Source of the DNA: Fragilariopsis cylindrus CCMP1102
Taxonomy: Eukaryota > Bacillariophyta > Bacillariophyceae > Bacillariales > Bacillariaceae
NCBI GenBank assembly: GCA_900095095.1
Contig: FMBT01000375.1
Span: 62,001 to 126,000, forward strand
Length of the DNA stretch: 64,000 nt
Direction of reading: 5' to 3'
Positions within the stretch are counted from its first letter, which is position 1. Each line of letters begins with the position of its first letter. Below, one piece after another: positions 32,244 to 44,653 of the stretch. The translations under genes were made by a program, and so were the position numbers. The notes under the pieces are model-generated. The model searched no databases. It was not told where the DNA came from and saw nothing but the letters and a program-made list of their open reading frames with translations.

Positions 32244-35200
32244 ATGATAAGGACTTATCCTCTTGATGATACAGATACGAACGACAAGGACGGGACAGAC
32301 AGTAACAGCAATAGCAATAGCAATAGTAATATCAGCAGTAGTAGTGAAGAAGATGAAGAGAAACAAAAGGAGCAGAAGGCAAAGCAGCAGTCGCAATCGC
32401 AATCGCAAGACATTGAGCAGGAACAGGGATGGCAAAAACAAAGGCAACAGGAACAGGGATGGCAACGACAGAGACTGAATCGTCAACGGCAACAACACCA
32501 GCAGCAACGATTGACTGGTCAACAACGAAGAAGTCAAAGTTTCCCGCAGCAGCAAAGAATAGAACGATCGACTTCATCATTTTCAGCAACATCTGCCTTT
32601 CATATTGTTGATATTGATATTGAATCGCTACCACATGAAATTCAACTTGCTTTAGAGGATACTGTATTAGGATGGACACATTTGACTTCAGAGGTAATTG
32701 GACATGTCCTTCTTCCATGGCTTGTTTATTATACAGTCCAACATGCAAGTAAATCAGTCCTAGAATCAACTATCCTTGTAAATACCACCAATAATAATAG
32801 CGTCAATAAAGAAGAAGAAGACGACAATCAGAATGTTGGTGCAGTAGAAGCTATTTTAGTATCACCTGCAACACATTGTTTATTGGGTGCTGTTGCGGCA
32901 ATTGCTGCCTTTCGTTGGATACGACATTATAGAAAAGTATGGTTCCGACATGCGTATGGATCAAAGGCATATAAACGATGTGACGAAGGTCGAAGACGAC
33001 GTGAGGCTGTTATAAATGCTGATCGACGTACATCATCATTAATGAGTTTTGCAAATAACTCATCATCATCACAAATTCAAATAACACAGACACAAATGAA
33101 CTCTAGTAGTAGTAGTACTCTTGAACAACAGCATCAAAGCCAGAATCAACAAAATTCAAAACGATGTTCAACAACAACAACAACAGCAACAACACCATCA
33201 ACAACAACGATAACAGGAAAGCTTGCACTTGGAACGAGTAAAATTATTACAAATTATAAACGTAAAAAACATAAGAAACGATTACAAAAAGCAAGTGATC
33301 GTTTTGATAGACATCATACAAGTTTATCACCAAAAAGTAAATGTGGTCGAGTATCTGTTGCATTACAACCAAAAAAACGATCATCGGCGACGGTAACAAC
33401 GAAGTTAAAACCAAAGACGTTCGGGCCTGATGATGAATCATCAATTGCTGCAACAGAAGTATTAGAAGAAGAAGAAGAATACGAAGAAGAAGAATATGAT
33501 GATTCATCAACTTCCACCAACTCATCGGCATCGTGTTCATCATCAGATGGTAACAACATGAATATCAAGAACAAGAACAAGAATGCCGAACAATATCGGC
33601 AAAAGAATAATAAGCTAACACAGCAACAGAATGATAATGATAATGACAATGACAATGATAATGATGAACATTACGGATCCAATAGTAATAATAATAATAA
33701 TAATAATTCGTACCAGCAACAACAACGCCCAATAGGACGGAATAGCAATTATTCTTCTATTACATATGATGATGCTGTGTCAATACCAAGGATAAATAAT
33801 GTACCGTACGCACATGGAGGATTTTTTGGTGCCGCACCATTCTTCTTAGCAGATAAACGATGGGTACGAATTTTGAGAGAATTATTACCAGATGTATATG
33901 TTGAAATTAGTAAGCGTATTGGTGGTGGATATTATTACGGGTATATAAGTAAATATTCAAGTTACTATCAGGCCGATGCCTCAAAGCTTATACATTGGGC
34001 AGAAAATAATCCTGTTGTTGCTGCATATGGTGTTGTTATGGATATGCAGATAAGAAAAGAATTAGAATTAGCGCGAGGAAGAAGTAACAACCAGGAAGAA
34101 GAAGTAGCAACAAAAACAGAAGAAGGGCATTTTTATCATGACAGTGCAAGTGGTCGTAGTCGCAATCGTAGTTTACATGATGTTGTTTCAGAAATCATTC
34201 CGGCTCACCTTATCAAGCAGAGCAGTGAAAGTATTATTAGTGAATATTACGGTACTAGTATCAATAGCAACAGCAACAGCAACACTGACAGCATCAACGG
34301 TAGCAGCCGACGTCGCAACAGCAGTCTATCAACAGCGATCAATACAGGCACATGCGAGGAAGTAAATAGTAATCATAGTGATCCTATTCTATCCTCGCAT
34401 TCGCAACAAGGTACTAATAATAGTAATACTGCTGCTCAAGCTCAAGCTCATCAAGAACAACAAGAAATTCAAATCGAAATTCCTAATCTTGAATGGGTAA
34501 GTTACCATCACACAAACCACCAAACATGTATATAATTTTACCACGTAATAAATATAGAAATTCATTGTAGCATTGATAATTATAAAAACAATAAAAAGAG
34601 GGATCCATTGAATTGATCGGATCGTCCTTTTTTCTACTTCTCTCACACTTTTTGACTTTTTCTTTCCCCTTTAAATCTTTCACTCTCAACGGTTAATAAA
34701 TAAGGATATATTTGTTGATCCATTATTAGTACGAAGAGTTGAAGCTGTATTGAATGCCAAAGATCGTTATTTATTATTACTTAAGAGGAATAAAAAGAAT
34801 AAGAATATTGGTGAAAATGCTGTTAATAATGTCAATGACAATGGATACGAATTTTCAACCGTTGCTGCTGATTTACTTGCAACAGCAGAAGAAGATCAGG
34901 AACAACAAAATAGCCCAGCAGCTCATATTGATTTTCTTTGTGGGAGTACTAATAATGTTGATGTTGATTGTGATGACGATGATGACGACAACAACGACAG
35001 CGACAATAATAACAATAATGATGATCAATACCGTCAAGCAGCAAACGATGGTGATAGTGATGGGGAAGACCGTGGTGCTCGCGATAATCGTGATAATGAT
35101 AGTGAGTCATTAATCAATGATTATATCAATAATATTGAAAATGATCAAGTTATACAATATTTAGATAACGAACTAATAGCAAGAACAAAAGAATTAACAG

Positions 35201-37044
35201 ATCGTTTATTAATAGCACATGGTAATGTACTTCAATTGATTACGGAACAAGCTGGTGTCCTTAAAGACTGGAATTATTCAAGAGTACAACGTACACGTAG
35301 AACATTAGGTGGTGGTATGTATGCAAGACAATGGATGTCGGTTTTTAGTGAATCGTTACGATTAGGAATGAAGGCACGCCCATCAATGAAATCATCATTA
35401 TCGCCTTCTGCATCACCTTCTGTATCTGCATTTGACACAGGAAGTACATACTGTGCAACAGCAGCAACTGATACCAATACGAATACTGGCGGTGCTACTC
35501 CTACTACTCCCAATATGTATTCTGATTATGCAAACGACAATTATAGTGAATACAACAGCGACTATAAATTCAGCAACGAACAACAACAACAACAAGATAA
35601 ACAACAACACAACTTCTACGATGATGACTACTATAAGGATGACAATGACGATTGTGATGATGGCTTCAACGAGGAAGCTGCGTTATTACCGTTGCGTCAG
35701 CAGCAGCAGCAGCAGAATCCTTATGCTTATGACGACGACGACCAATTCATCGATGATGCCTACCACAACAATGATAAAGAAGAAGATGATAATGATATGT
35801 GTCATTGTTCACCAAAATGTTGTTTAGATACATCATTAGAAAAATCGCTGGCACTAATAGAAAAAATAACACAAACAATACAACCAATTGGTATACTGTT
35901 GGATTTAAAATCAAGGCATGTCCCAAAACGTGTTTTATCATTGATAATAAAATGTCTTCAGACAGCTGGAATACGTGTTGTTGGTATCGCGTCATTTCAA
36001 ATATCCGAAATACGGGGAGTTTGTAGTTCTTCTTCGAATTCAAATGATAACAACAATAATAACAACCCTGTAACAACGATTGGTACTAGTACTAGCGCTA
36101 GCGCCAGTCGCCAACGAATGCCGTCGAAACAAAGAATTATTGGTACAGCCACATCCGCAGGTGGTTCATCTGTTTCTTCGTTCGCTGATAACAACAACAA
36201 CAACAACAACAATAATATTCGTGCAAGTGTTAACAGTAACCACAATCACAATACTAATACCACAAAGGAAATATTAATGGTGCATTCTGCTGGTGATTTA
36301 CAGGCAGCATGTGATGAGGGGTTAGTCCAACCGGGTGATCATGTATTCTTTAATGGTGGATCATTAATATTAGATTCAGCACGATCATCTACAATTAAAA
36401 CACTATTGGGTGCCGTTATGGATATGTGTGTTTGTGGATACTTAAATACGTTCGATCCATGTGTCATTGAAGATGGATATCGTATCCAAAGTTACGGTTA
36501 TTGTAGTCCTTCTTTCAGTATGGATAACGTTACTGCTATGAATACTACCACAGGTGTTGTTGGTTGTGGTGTTGTTGGTGTTGTTGGTCCCTCTTCTTTT
36601 CCGTACAAAAGCAACGTCATTAGTGACAGTGGCGGTAGTGGAGGTGATAGCATTCATCATCGTATCACCAACAACAACAAGGATGACGATGATGATGATA
36701 TTACCTTGAATATGACAGGGTCCGAGAACGATGGTCATAACGGTCGTCATGGTGTTCGTCCTTGTAATAGGAGTGAAGTTGGTTCTGTCATGAGAACATT
36801 AGCAGACTATAAACGACATTATGGATTTGCGATGGGGATGTATTGCCAAGAATTTTCGATTGATGAAGCGGCTGCACGATTATTAATTGAACTTGTTAAT
36901 AATAACCCATCGCTGTATGATCTTGGTTTAGCATGGGGTGGTATAAACGGAATGACCGTTCATGGTATCCAACCAGGACGATTCACATCAACAGACGGAT
37001 ACTGGAATCAACGACGGGTTGGTAGAATTTGGAAAGAAATTTGA
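32244..37044 (+). CDS. Large two-exon membrane protein of unknown function
   Basis: Exon 1 at 32244-34496, intron at 34497-34704 (GTAAGT donor, ...aataag acceptor, phase 0), exon 2 at 34705-37044. Joined, the junction reads IPNLEW-DIFVDPLLVRRVE, giving about 1,530 residues. Exon 1 holds hydrophobic stretches (LLPWLVYYTVQHA, HCLLGAVAAIAAFRWI), then AHGGFFGAAPFFLADKRWVR and WAENNPVVAAYGVVMDMQIR. Exon 2 holds a coiled region (ELTDRLLIAHGNVLQLITEQ), an alpha/beta-looking part (IGILLDLKSRHVPKRVL, AGIRVVGIASFQ, GDLQAACDEGLVQPGDHVFF) and a C-terminal GMYCQEFSIDEAAARLLIEL. I recognise no named domain. Ser, Asn, Gln and Asp microsatellites fill the linkers. The first ATG in frame is used. A TTG-started extension to 32217 has no support. 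Confidence 0.75.
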
Positions 37045-38269
37045 CCAAGTTTTACTTATCTTCCTTTTTATTTTTAGAAACACTTTGAATACTACTTTTG
37101 CTACGTCTAAATAGTCAATAGTCAAATAATCAATCAGAAAATTTTATAATTGAAGAAGCTACGAGCGTACTTCACATCTTTGAACCTTATGAGAGAATGA
37201 ATCTATCTTTCTTTGTTATATTTGTCCGTGTGTGTTCGACATGGGTTTAATATTATTATTTACTATTTGCTTTACAGTAACTAACGTTATTGTAGGGACC
37301 TAGATAATAATATATTGTAGTTATGTTCTTTGTTCTTTTTGTGTAAGCATCATCGACTGATTGATTCGACTTGCTGGGTTTTACGAGAAAATCTTAGTCG
37401 ATGTTCAAAGATTCGATTCGTTCTACGGAAGGAAAGAAAAATCATAAATTTTATGAAAGGCAGTACTACCGTCCAGTCTACTAGTAGACTAGGACTCTAT
37501 AAGTAAGTATCATGTATATATAATAGCCGTTGTTGTTGTTGTTCGTAAATTGTTGTTAAAATATTTGTGATTTTATTTAAAATTTAATCTTCAAAATAAG
37601 AACTATTGCTTAATGTATAATATGTATATTTTGAGGAGACAAAATAAAAATTTAAATAAAATTGATCCAAAAATTGATCTGAAAAATTCAGAGGTGTCAT
37701 AGATAAAAATGTGGTACAGTAGGAGAATAAAAATAAGGACACGATATAAAATTGTTGTTATGTGTTGTGATGTGATGTGATGTGATGTGATGTACTAAAC
37801 GGGAGGGAGAGAGAGAGAAAAGAGAAAAACCTCATGAAAAATTGCTTGTAAAACCAAGTTGTAGAACTTGTTGCTGCTCCCTCCTTTAAAATCGTTGATT
37901 GTGTGAAGTGTGATGATGGTGATGATGATATAGCGATGATGTGATAATTATGGTAGAGTGTGAACAAAAATATTTCCAAAAATTCTCATCATAATACGAT
38001 TCTTGTGTAGTTGCGGTAATATCATGATGATGATTGTGGTGATAGAGATTTATTGTGTAGGGAGTGTGCGTGAAGCATGATGCAGTAAAAGAATTAATTT
38101 GCATGTAGGGTAGAAAATTCGTAAGAGTAGTAGCATGTCAGATTTGTGTCTTATTGTTTTGTAACGGATCTTCCTCGTTAACGACGAGAACGACATGGCG
38201 ACGTGTTGTCGTTCTTGCTGCTGCTGCTGCTTTTGCTACAGCGAGTAAATAATCTTGAGAATACTTGTT
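37045..38269. other. Intergenic with tgtga repeats and palindrome
   Basis: Contains (TGATG)n near 37767-37793 and a 16-bp perfect palindrome AGTCTACTAGTAGACT at 37475-37490. Small ORFs are low complexity. Confidence 0.6.
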
Positions 38270-39413
38270 TCATATCGAGGCCCCTTTACACATAGAAGGT
38301 TTCCTTAACGATTGAATACGTTTGGTACGTTCTTTGCCGGCCTCACGAATCGAAGAACGGCGTTTAATACGTTCTTTGCCGGCCTCACGAATCGAAGAAC
38401 GGATTGCACGTAATGTGTATCCACGTTCCAACAGTCTGTGACTATTATTATTATCATAGTAAAATATAATACGAGACCGTTGTGAATCGAAAAAAAGAAA
38501 AAGGATTACATTTGAGTAAGAATGATTTCATTTGAAGGAGAAGAGATTATCCATCGAAGCCAGAAGATAGCACCTACCTATTAATTCGTTCTGTGCCGGT
38601 TGTGGACGGATAGAATTCTGCTGCTGCTGCTGCTGCTGCTGTCGATGATGATCATCGATTGAATTAATCTTATGATAAGATAATCGTTCCCATGCTAATG
38701 TTAATGGTGGACCAGTTGATGGAACAGAATTACCTAATACAATCTCATGTTCGTGGATCTCAATAGAACCAAATCGTACTGCACTATTTGATCTAGTAAG
38801 AAGGCTGCTAGAACTTTTCTCTTTTTCAATATGCTGTTAGTGCTTGTACTCTTGGTTATTGTTCCTTCCATGGTACTTTTTCCGTACTAGTGGAGGAAGT
38901 AACAGGTTTAGGAGTAAAAGGAGGAATGATACGAAGAGGAGAAATTTTTCCCAACAGGAACAATTTTGGTTTTGGGTCTGAAGCAGTAGTGGTTACATTA
39001 GCCTTGTCGCCGTTTTTAGCACCATCGTTGATAAGAAGAATCAATTTTCCTTGAAAATCTTCCAATTCTTTTGCTTCATCATCATCATCGTCATCATTAC
39101 AGACGGTACTGCTATCATCAACATCATCATCATCGATATTTAGACCGATGTTGTTTCCACTATCGTTGTCGTCATCAAACGAACGGTTGGTGGCACGATT
39201 GCAAAAGTAATCGCGATTATTGCGGTTAACAATAATATCACCCACATCCTCGCCACCTGCGGTATTATCAGTATCAGCTGTAATAAATGAATTCTCTAGG
39301 GACAATAATGAATTCACCGATTTGCATCGATGCTTACAACGATCTAATTCATTAGTTTTGGTTTTGCTCGTTTTCGAAGATAATGATGCACTTGAACATA
39401 TTCGTTTCCACAT
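38270..39413 (-). CDS. Diatom-family protein with RFGSIEI...GPPLTLAWE motif, three exons
   Basis: Exon 1, 39413 to about 38877: MWKRICSSASLSS..., an Asp-rich middle, ILLINDGAKNGDK. Exon 2, about 38833-38574: VRFGSIEIHEHEIVLGNSVP, GPPLTLAWERLSYHKINSID, a polyGln from CAG repeats, NELIG. Exon 3, 38435-38270: R-LLERGYTLRAIRSSI and a basic tail ending at TGA. This order (FG-x-[IV]-x-[IV]-x-E, then VxGxxPxxxxGPPLxLxWE, then a charged LLxxGYT segment) is a recurrent diatom family without known function. Phases fit for a 138-bp second intron (38573-38436). The first intron would be only 43 bp, so that junction is uncertain. The tail contains a 14-codon tandem duplication of RSSIREAGKER-x-KR. Confidence 0.75.
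38304..38389 (-). repeat. 42-bp coding tandem duplication
   Basis: Two in-frame copies of a 14-codon unit (RSSIREAGKERIKR / RSSIREAGKERTKR), almost identical in DNA, at the C-terminus of the gene at 38270. Confidence 0.85.
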
Positions 39414-40332
39414 AATGATATATTAATATTATTCTATAGTATTCATATCACGAAAAAGAGACATTATAAATGAAAAAGGCCTTTTGTTAGACAGCACAAA
39501 AACAAACACACACAAGAAACAGTCTTCTTTACTTTGTCTTTGTCTCTCTCATTACTCTAGTCTTTCTCTCAGTTGGGGATCTTACACACTCGCAAAGTAC
39601 TTGCCTTCTCCTCGAAATGTACGTTAGAAGCAACGTTATCTTTGATAGATATCTTTGATAGAATACAAAGGTAATTGAAATAAAGAGTCGAACCCAGAAC
39701 CAGAACCGACGTTTTCTTTTCATTAAAACGAAGACGCAATGACGTGATATTCTCGTGGTTTGACACCTTCTTGAACTTGTTATTCGCGTACTGACGCTTG
39801 TCACAACGCTACCAGTACAAGTCGTACATTCTGGCAATTAGTAGTCCCGTTCTTTGAAATTGTGGCATACAACAATTATAGAAAATAAATTAATTATAGG
39901 TATTGATAATAATACTAGTCCTATTGATTCTGTACGCGCACAACATGTTTTATTTATTTTTTAGATTAAATAACTATTAGAGACTCGACTTTGTGCGTGA
40001 GGTCGCCGGCGAATTATTTTGTTAAATAAAAAATTCATAGGGGCGAAAGCACCTTTTTACGCGCGTAAAGTTCACAAGTAGCACGCAGTTAGGGGGACAA
40101 AGCAGAATGTTAGGAAAGGGGCAACGTTTTAGGGGAAGGTACCTTCAAAAAAAATAATCAACCCATACAGTAGGGTGAATCGATTTTGTTGTAAATACGC
40201 CAGTCGCCGCATCTCTTTGCGCTACTTGCTTTCTCTTTGCCCCAGCCAAAATACTAGGAGAGAGAGAGGTAATGCATGCCTAAGTATATCTTCTTTTGTC
40301 TGATCTACTTTTATCAGCCTATGCTCCTGGGT
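39414..40332. other. Intergenic, nothing recognised
   Basis: No coding signal or RNA gene. A GGGTTCGACTC string on the minus strand near 39690 is not part of a tRNA. Confidence 0.5.
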
Positions 40333-41570
40333 CTACCATTTTCTGAGTTTTAAAGGTACATAAGTTTTAGGTACCAGGTTCAGAGCTGTTTCAATTCGAT
40401 TGGCCCATTTCTTTGGTTCTAATTTTGCTTCTAACATCCAGTCATTCAGTTGATCTGATTCAAAGTGCAAGCTGTCTATGAGTGTGTTACTCAAACTAGT
40501 TTTAATGTGTTGTTGTTGACCACCTTGTTTTCTTGCTTTTTTGTAAATCCAAGAGAGCAAAGCATTCCAGGGGCCCATTTACAGCTCATTAGTGCTAATT
40601 TTTCCAGCCATCTTGCTCTTCTAAGTTCAAGAGATTGATGAAATGTATAACAATTGTTAAGTTCCTCTTTAACTTGTTCGTTTGAGATGTGATGATCTTT
40701 TACGTCATATATTGTGATACCCACCATTTTTCTTAGAAATCTATTGTGGCAGACTTCAAGCTTCCTCCGTAGTTCTTCTATTAGTGTCCAGCTTTCACAT
40801 CCCCATAGAAGAATGTTGGTTACTGTAGCATTGTATAATCGAACAAGTAGCTTTGCTGGTATATTTTTACTGCATAATACACGTTTCATCCTAGCAAAAG
40901 CTCCATTTGCTTGGTTGATGCGGTGTTGAATGTCCAGATCATCTTTCAATGATAGGTCAAAGATAGTACCAAGGTATTTGAATCTATGACAGTATGAAAA
41001 GAATTCGAATTCATTAACAAAACAAGTATGTCTACTGTGTCCATCGTTGTTGCTGTCTTTCCTGGTGGGGGGGGGGGGGGGGGGGTATACATTGCTTCTG
41101 TTTTCGAGCTACCATCATTCCTCATATCACCGCAGCAGTAGACTATTAATCCAAATTGTGTGAAGTGTGATTTGATGAGCTTTGAGGCAGCTTCAATGTC
41201 TTTCCGTGACAGAAATACATATGCTGCATCATCTACATAGTAAGATTTCCAGAAAGAAAAAGCAGTACCAAGTGTAGATCTTGGTATTTTCTTTTTCAAG
41301 CTTGGGTTATATGTGATGCTATCATCTTTCTTGAGCAAGTGCTTGCGGAGGCCGGGGGTATCGAATGTCCATTTCTTGTCTAGGGTTGATGCATCAGCTT
41401 GTATTAGTAGAATAAATAATATTGGACAAAGATTATCGCCTTGTTTTACAGGGTACAGTAGAGAAATCTTGGTCGTCGGTGGGGGGGGGGGGGGGGGGGT
41501 TAGGATGGTTAAGTGGATTAGTAGTACTGTAAACCCAATTCAAGACAAAAACGAAATCAACCGTTAGGGA
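40333..41570 (-). pseudogene. Broken LINE-type (non-LTR) reverse transcriptase
   Basis: Minus-strand pieces spell the 3' half of a LINE reverse transcriptase in order: VKQGDNLCPILFILLIQ (motif 4-like, ~41450-41400), YYVDDAAYVF (catalytic loop with DD), SSKTEAMYTPPPP, then in another frame FKYLGTIFDLSLKDDLDIQH, the HRINQANGAFARMKRVL helix and LLWGCESWTL. Frames change across a G/C homopolymer (about 41064-41083, encoding the Pro run), and a second G run (about 41480-41499) cuts the upstream part. No endonuclease domain, 5' UTR or poly-A tail is visible. This is a truncated dead copy. Confidence 0.8.
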
Positions 41571-42383
41571 GATCGGTTTCCCCGAGATCAATGTGTTGGA
41601 ATTTTTCTGTCTTTCCTTTGCTTTTACTTTAGCTTATCTATATAACATTGTTTTCTGATGACGTCTAAACCAATTCGAAAAGCTTTGGCGAAAACCTAGC
41701 TAACGTTACCGAGAACAATCAATTGTTCGCTCCTTTCCAAAATTCGCGAATTTTTTTAATGATCGCAAAAAATTAGGATATCGATACATCTAAGGCGTTA
41801 AGTAAGGCGTTCTATGACGGCAACGCACGCGGAGAAACCAAATTCCTCTAATTATCTGTGACTGGGGGAGGATTCCGACACTAATTGTCTCATTTTTTGT
41901 AAATTTCTGCGTTGACATGAAATTCACATAGAAGATGTATCCAAACCTAACGGCAAAGATTTTTGCAGTCCACTGAACAAACATCCCTGACATGATACTA
42001 TAAGACGCATGTTAACGGTCGTGTTCCTCCAGATTCTTTTGATTGCTTTCTGCTGTTCTATTGTTAAACGAAGTCGCACCTCTGTCTGTAGATACTGTAA
42101 TCACGAAGAAACAGCAAATACAATACATACAGATCGTTCTTTCGACTTTTATCATCAACCAACAGGGACGGTTATTAATCATCGAAATAAGTTTATACAA
42201 ACGCGGTAGATTTTATTTATTTCAGCTTTGCGTTTGATATTAAATTTATATACATTAGTATTATCATTGTTCCATTGATCCGATAGCGACAACGACGACA
42301 AGGAGGAAACGAGAAAAGAATTGCTGTACAAACGAAAGAGTGAATCTCACGAAATCCCAAAAGAAAAACTAAGACTGCGGAAG
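41571..42383. other. Intergenic / 5' region of FAS1 gene
   Basis: No gene recognised. Several short overlapping ORFs on both strands (41790-42240) lack family-like sequence. Confidence 0.5.
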
Positions 42384-44653
42384 ATGAAGTCATTTGGTCT
42401 CCTCGTTCTTGTAGTAGCGGTGTTGTTTTCAACTACTGCATCAGCAACGGAAAGAAAACATTTACGGAGTAGTAGTACTAGAAACCTTGATGGTCACAGT
42501 GCTAATCCTCCACCTCCACCTCGACCTGTTTCTGTTCCTGTTCCTCAACATGTTCCTCAACCTGTTCCTGTTCAGCAGCAAAACGTTCCTGTTCCACCAC
42601 CTCCTCCTCAGCATAATGTGCCTGTTGCACAGCGTACGCAACAAGATCCAGCACATACGAACTCGTATGGATATGCAGAACCTGCATACCCAGCACCGAA
42701 CTCGAAAGAAAAGGATCCGTATTACAAACCATTGAGGAATCCACCAACACCAAACCCAAGTGATCGTCCCACGCCGGCTCCTACACCTAGGCCGACTCTA
42801 GATCCGACTCCTCGTCCAACTTTCAATCCAACGCCTTTTCCAACTCATCAACCTACGCCATCACCAACGCCCAACCCTACCGAAAACCCGACTCCACGTC
42901 CGACAACATCCAGTCCAACATCGGCACCATCAGCATCGCCAACAACACCTTATCCCAGTTCGGAACCAAGTCCTCAACCAAGTCCAAGTCCGACTGATGA
43001 ACCCTCTGCGCCACCTTCTCCTGCACCATCAGCTGCACCGTCCGATACTCCTTCTCAAGCACCATCTGAAAGTCCTAGTATTTCAAGCCAACCAACTTCA
43101 GATAGTCCAACAAAATCGGAGGAACCATCTGAAAATCCAACACAATCGGAAGAACCATCTAATAATCCTACACAATCGGAAGAACCATCCAATAATCCTA
43201 CCCAGTCAGAAGAACCGTCTGAATTTCCCACACAAAGTGAAGAACCATCTGAATTTCCTACACAAAGTGAATCACCAACTGAATTTCCTACACAAAGTGG
43301 ATCACCTGCTGAATCTCCTACACAAACTGAACCACCAACTGAATCTCCTACACAAACTGAACCACCAACTCAATCTCCTACACAGACTGAATCACCAACT
43401 GAAAACCCAACTGAATCACCAACTGAGTCTCCTACACAAACTGAATCACCAACTGAATCTCCTACGCAAACTGAATCACCAACTGAAAGCCCAACTGAAC
43501 CACCAACTGAATCTCCTACACAAACTGAACCACCAACTGAATCTCCTACACAAACTGAATCACCAACTGAATCACCAACGAACCGGGGTCGACGTTGCAT
43601 CGGTATGTTCTATAATATGGATGGTAGAGAGAGCCTATCGCAGAATTCTGTTCTTCGCATTTGATATCTAATGTGTTTATTACTATATCGTTGTCGGTAA
43701 ACTAACATTCCTTCTTATTCTTATTCTATGCTTTGTTTGTTTATATGGTTATCTGTTTGTTTGTTTGGTTTTTGTTACGAATAATATGATTATTGATACA
43801 CATTTCAATACAATACCATCCACTACGTGTATTATTTGCTAATATTACAACAGTTGATGTCATTTGTTCGCCGGACAATACCGACGTATTCGGTTTTTTT
43901 TGTGAGGCATTACAATTATTCCCCGATATTATTGTGTTGTTACAAGATGGTTGTCTTCCAGTTGATGGTGATGCTGATGGTGTTTTCCGTGCGTTATCAG
44001 AATCGGACGGAAATGATACTACTGATCCCGCCACCGTGGACGTCGAGGAGGAACAAAACGATGAATGGACAAGGGATCTGCAACTACGAAGTAACCGTTT
44101 CACTGTGTTTGCACCAAACAATGAAGCATTTACTAGCATGTTCAGCAAACAACTTGACATGTTATTTCTAGCACCACAAAGTGCTGATGTTATCGAATAC
44201 TTCGACAACGAAAGTGATAATATCTATGGCAGATTAGTCGACCAAACAGTTCGATCATTCTTCATTAATGATGCAGTATTGGGATCACTTCTTTTACGAG
44301 GAATTCTATTAACGCATATCTTCGATCGAGAATTACGATTTGATCAATTAGGTTGTAAAACCGCTTACAATATGGAAAGTGGTGAAAAGACTACAACACA
44401 ATGTCTCAGTCTCAATACTACTGAAAATAAGTTTCAGATCGGAGAAGGGAATCAGCCCCAAAACTTTCCACGAATTGTTCAAAAAAATATGGAGGCATCA
44501 AATGGTATTATCCACGAAGTGAATAGTATTATCCTGCCATTATATGATCCATTTATTATCGAGGCTTCTCCTGCACCATCAGCTGCACCGTCCGATACAC
44601 CTTCTCAAGCACCATCTGAAGGTCCTAATAGCCAACCAAGTTCAGGACCCTAA
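42384..44653 (+). CDS. Secreted Pro/Thr/Ser-repeat fasciclin (FAS1) protein
   Basis: Exon 1 at 42384-43602, intron at 43603-43853 (GTATGT donor, ttacaacag acceptor, phase 1), exon 2 at 43854-44653. Residues 1-19 are a signal peptide (MKSFGLLVLVVAVLFSTTAS). Then come a Pro-rich QQNVPVPPPP stretch and about 250 residues of PTP/PSP and PTQSEEP / PTESPTQTE repeats. Exon 2 encodes a FAS1 domain: CEALQLFPDIIVLLQDG, the H1-like box RFTVFAPNNEAFTSMF, SFFINDAVLGSLLLRGILLT and ASNGIIHEVNSIILPL. A short PSAAPSDTPSQAPSE tail repeats a motif from exon 1. FAS1 domains mediate cell-matrix adhesion, and together with glycosylatable repeats this suggests a diatom adhesive, mucilage or wall protein (inference). 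The ATG is chosen by the signal peptide. Confidence 0.85.

Noticed and set aside
32001-32555. Minus-strand Leu-rich ORF resembling a membrane protein
   Set aside because: Complement of Gln/Ser tracts of the plus-strand gene. The hydrophobicity is an artefact.
39680-39720. tRNA-like B-box string (minus GGGTTCGACTC)
   Set aside because: No A box, anticodon arm or acceptor stem can be folded around it. No tRNA or rRNA gene is seen anywhere in the window.
42997-43671. 224-codon His/Leu/Asn-rich repeat ORF
   Set aside because: Shifted frame of the PTQSEEP repeat in the FAS1 gene.
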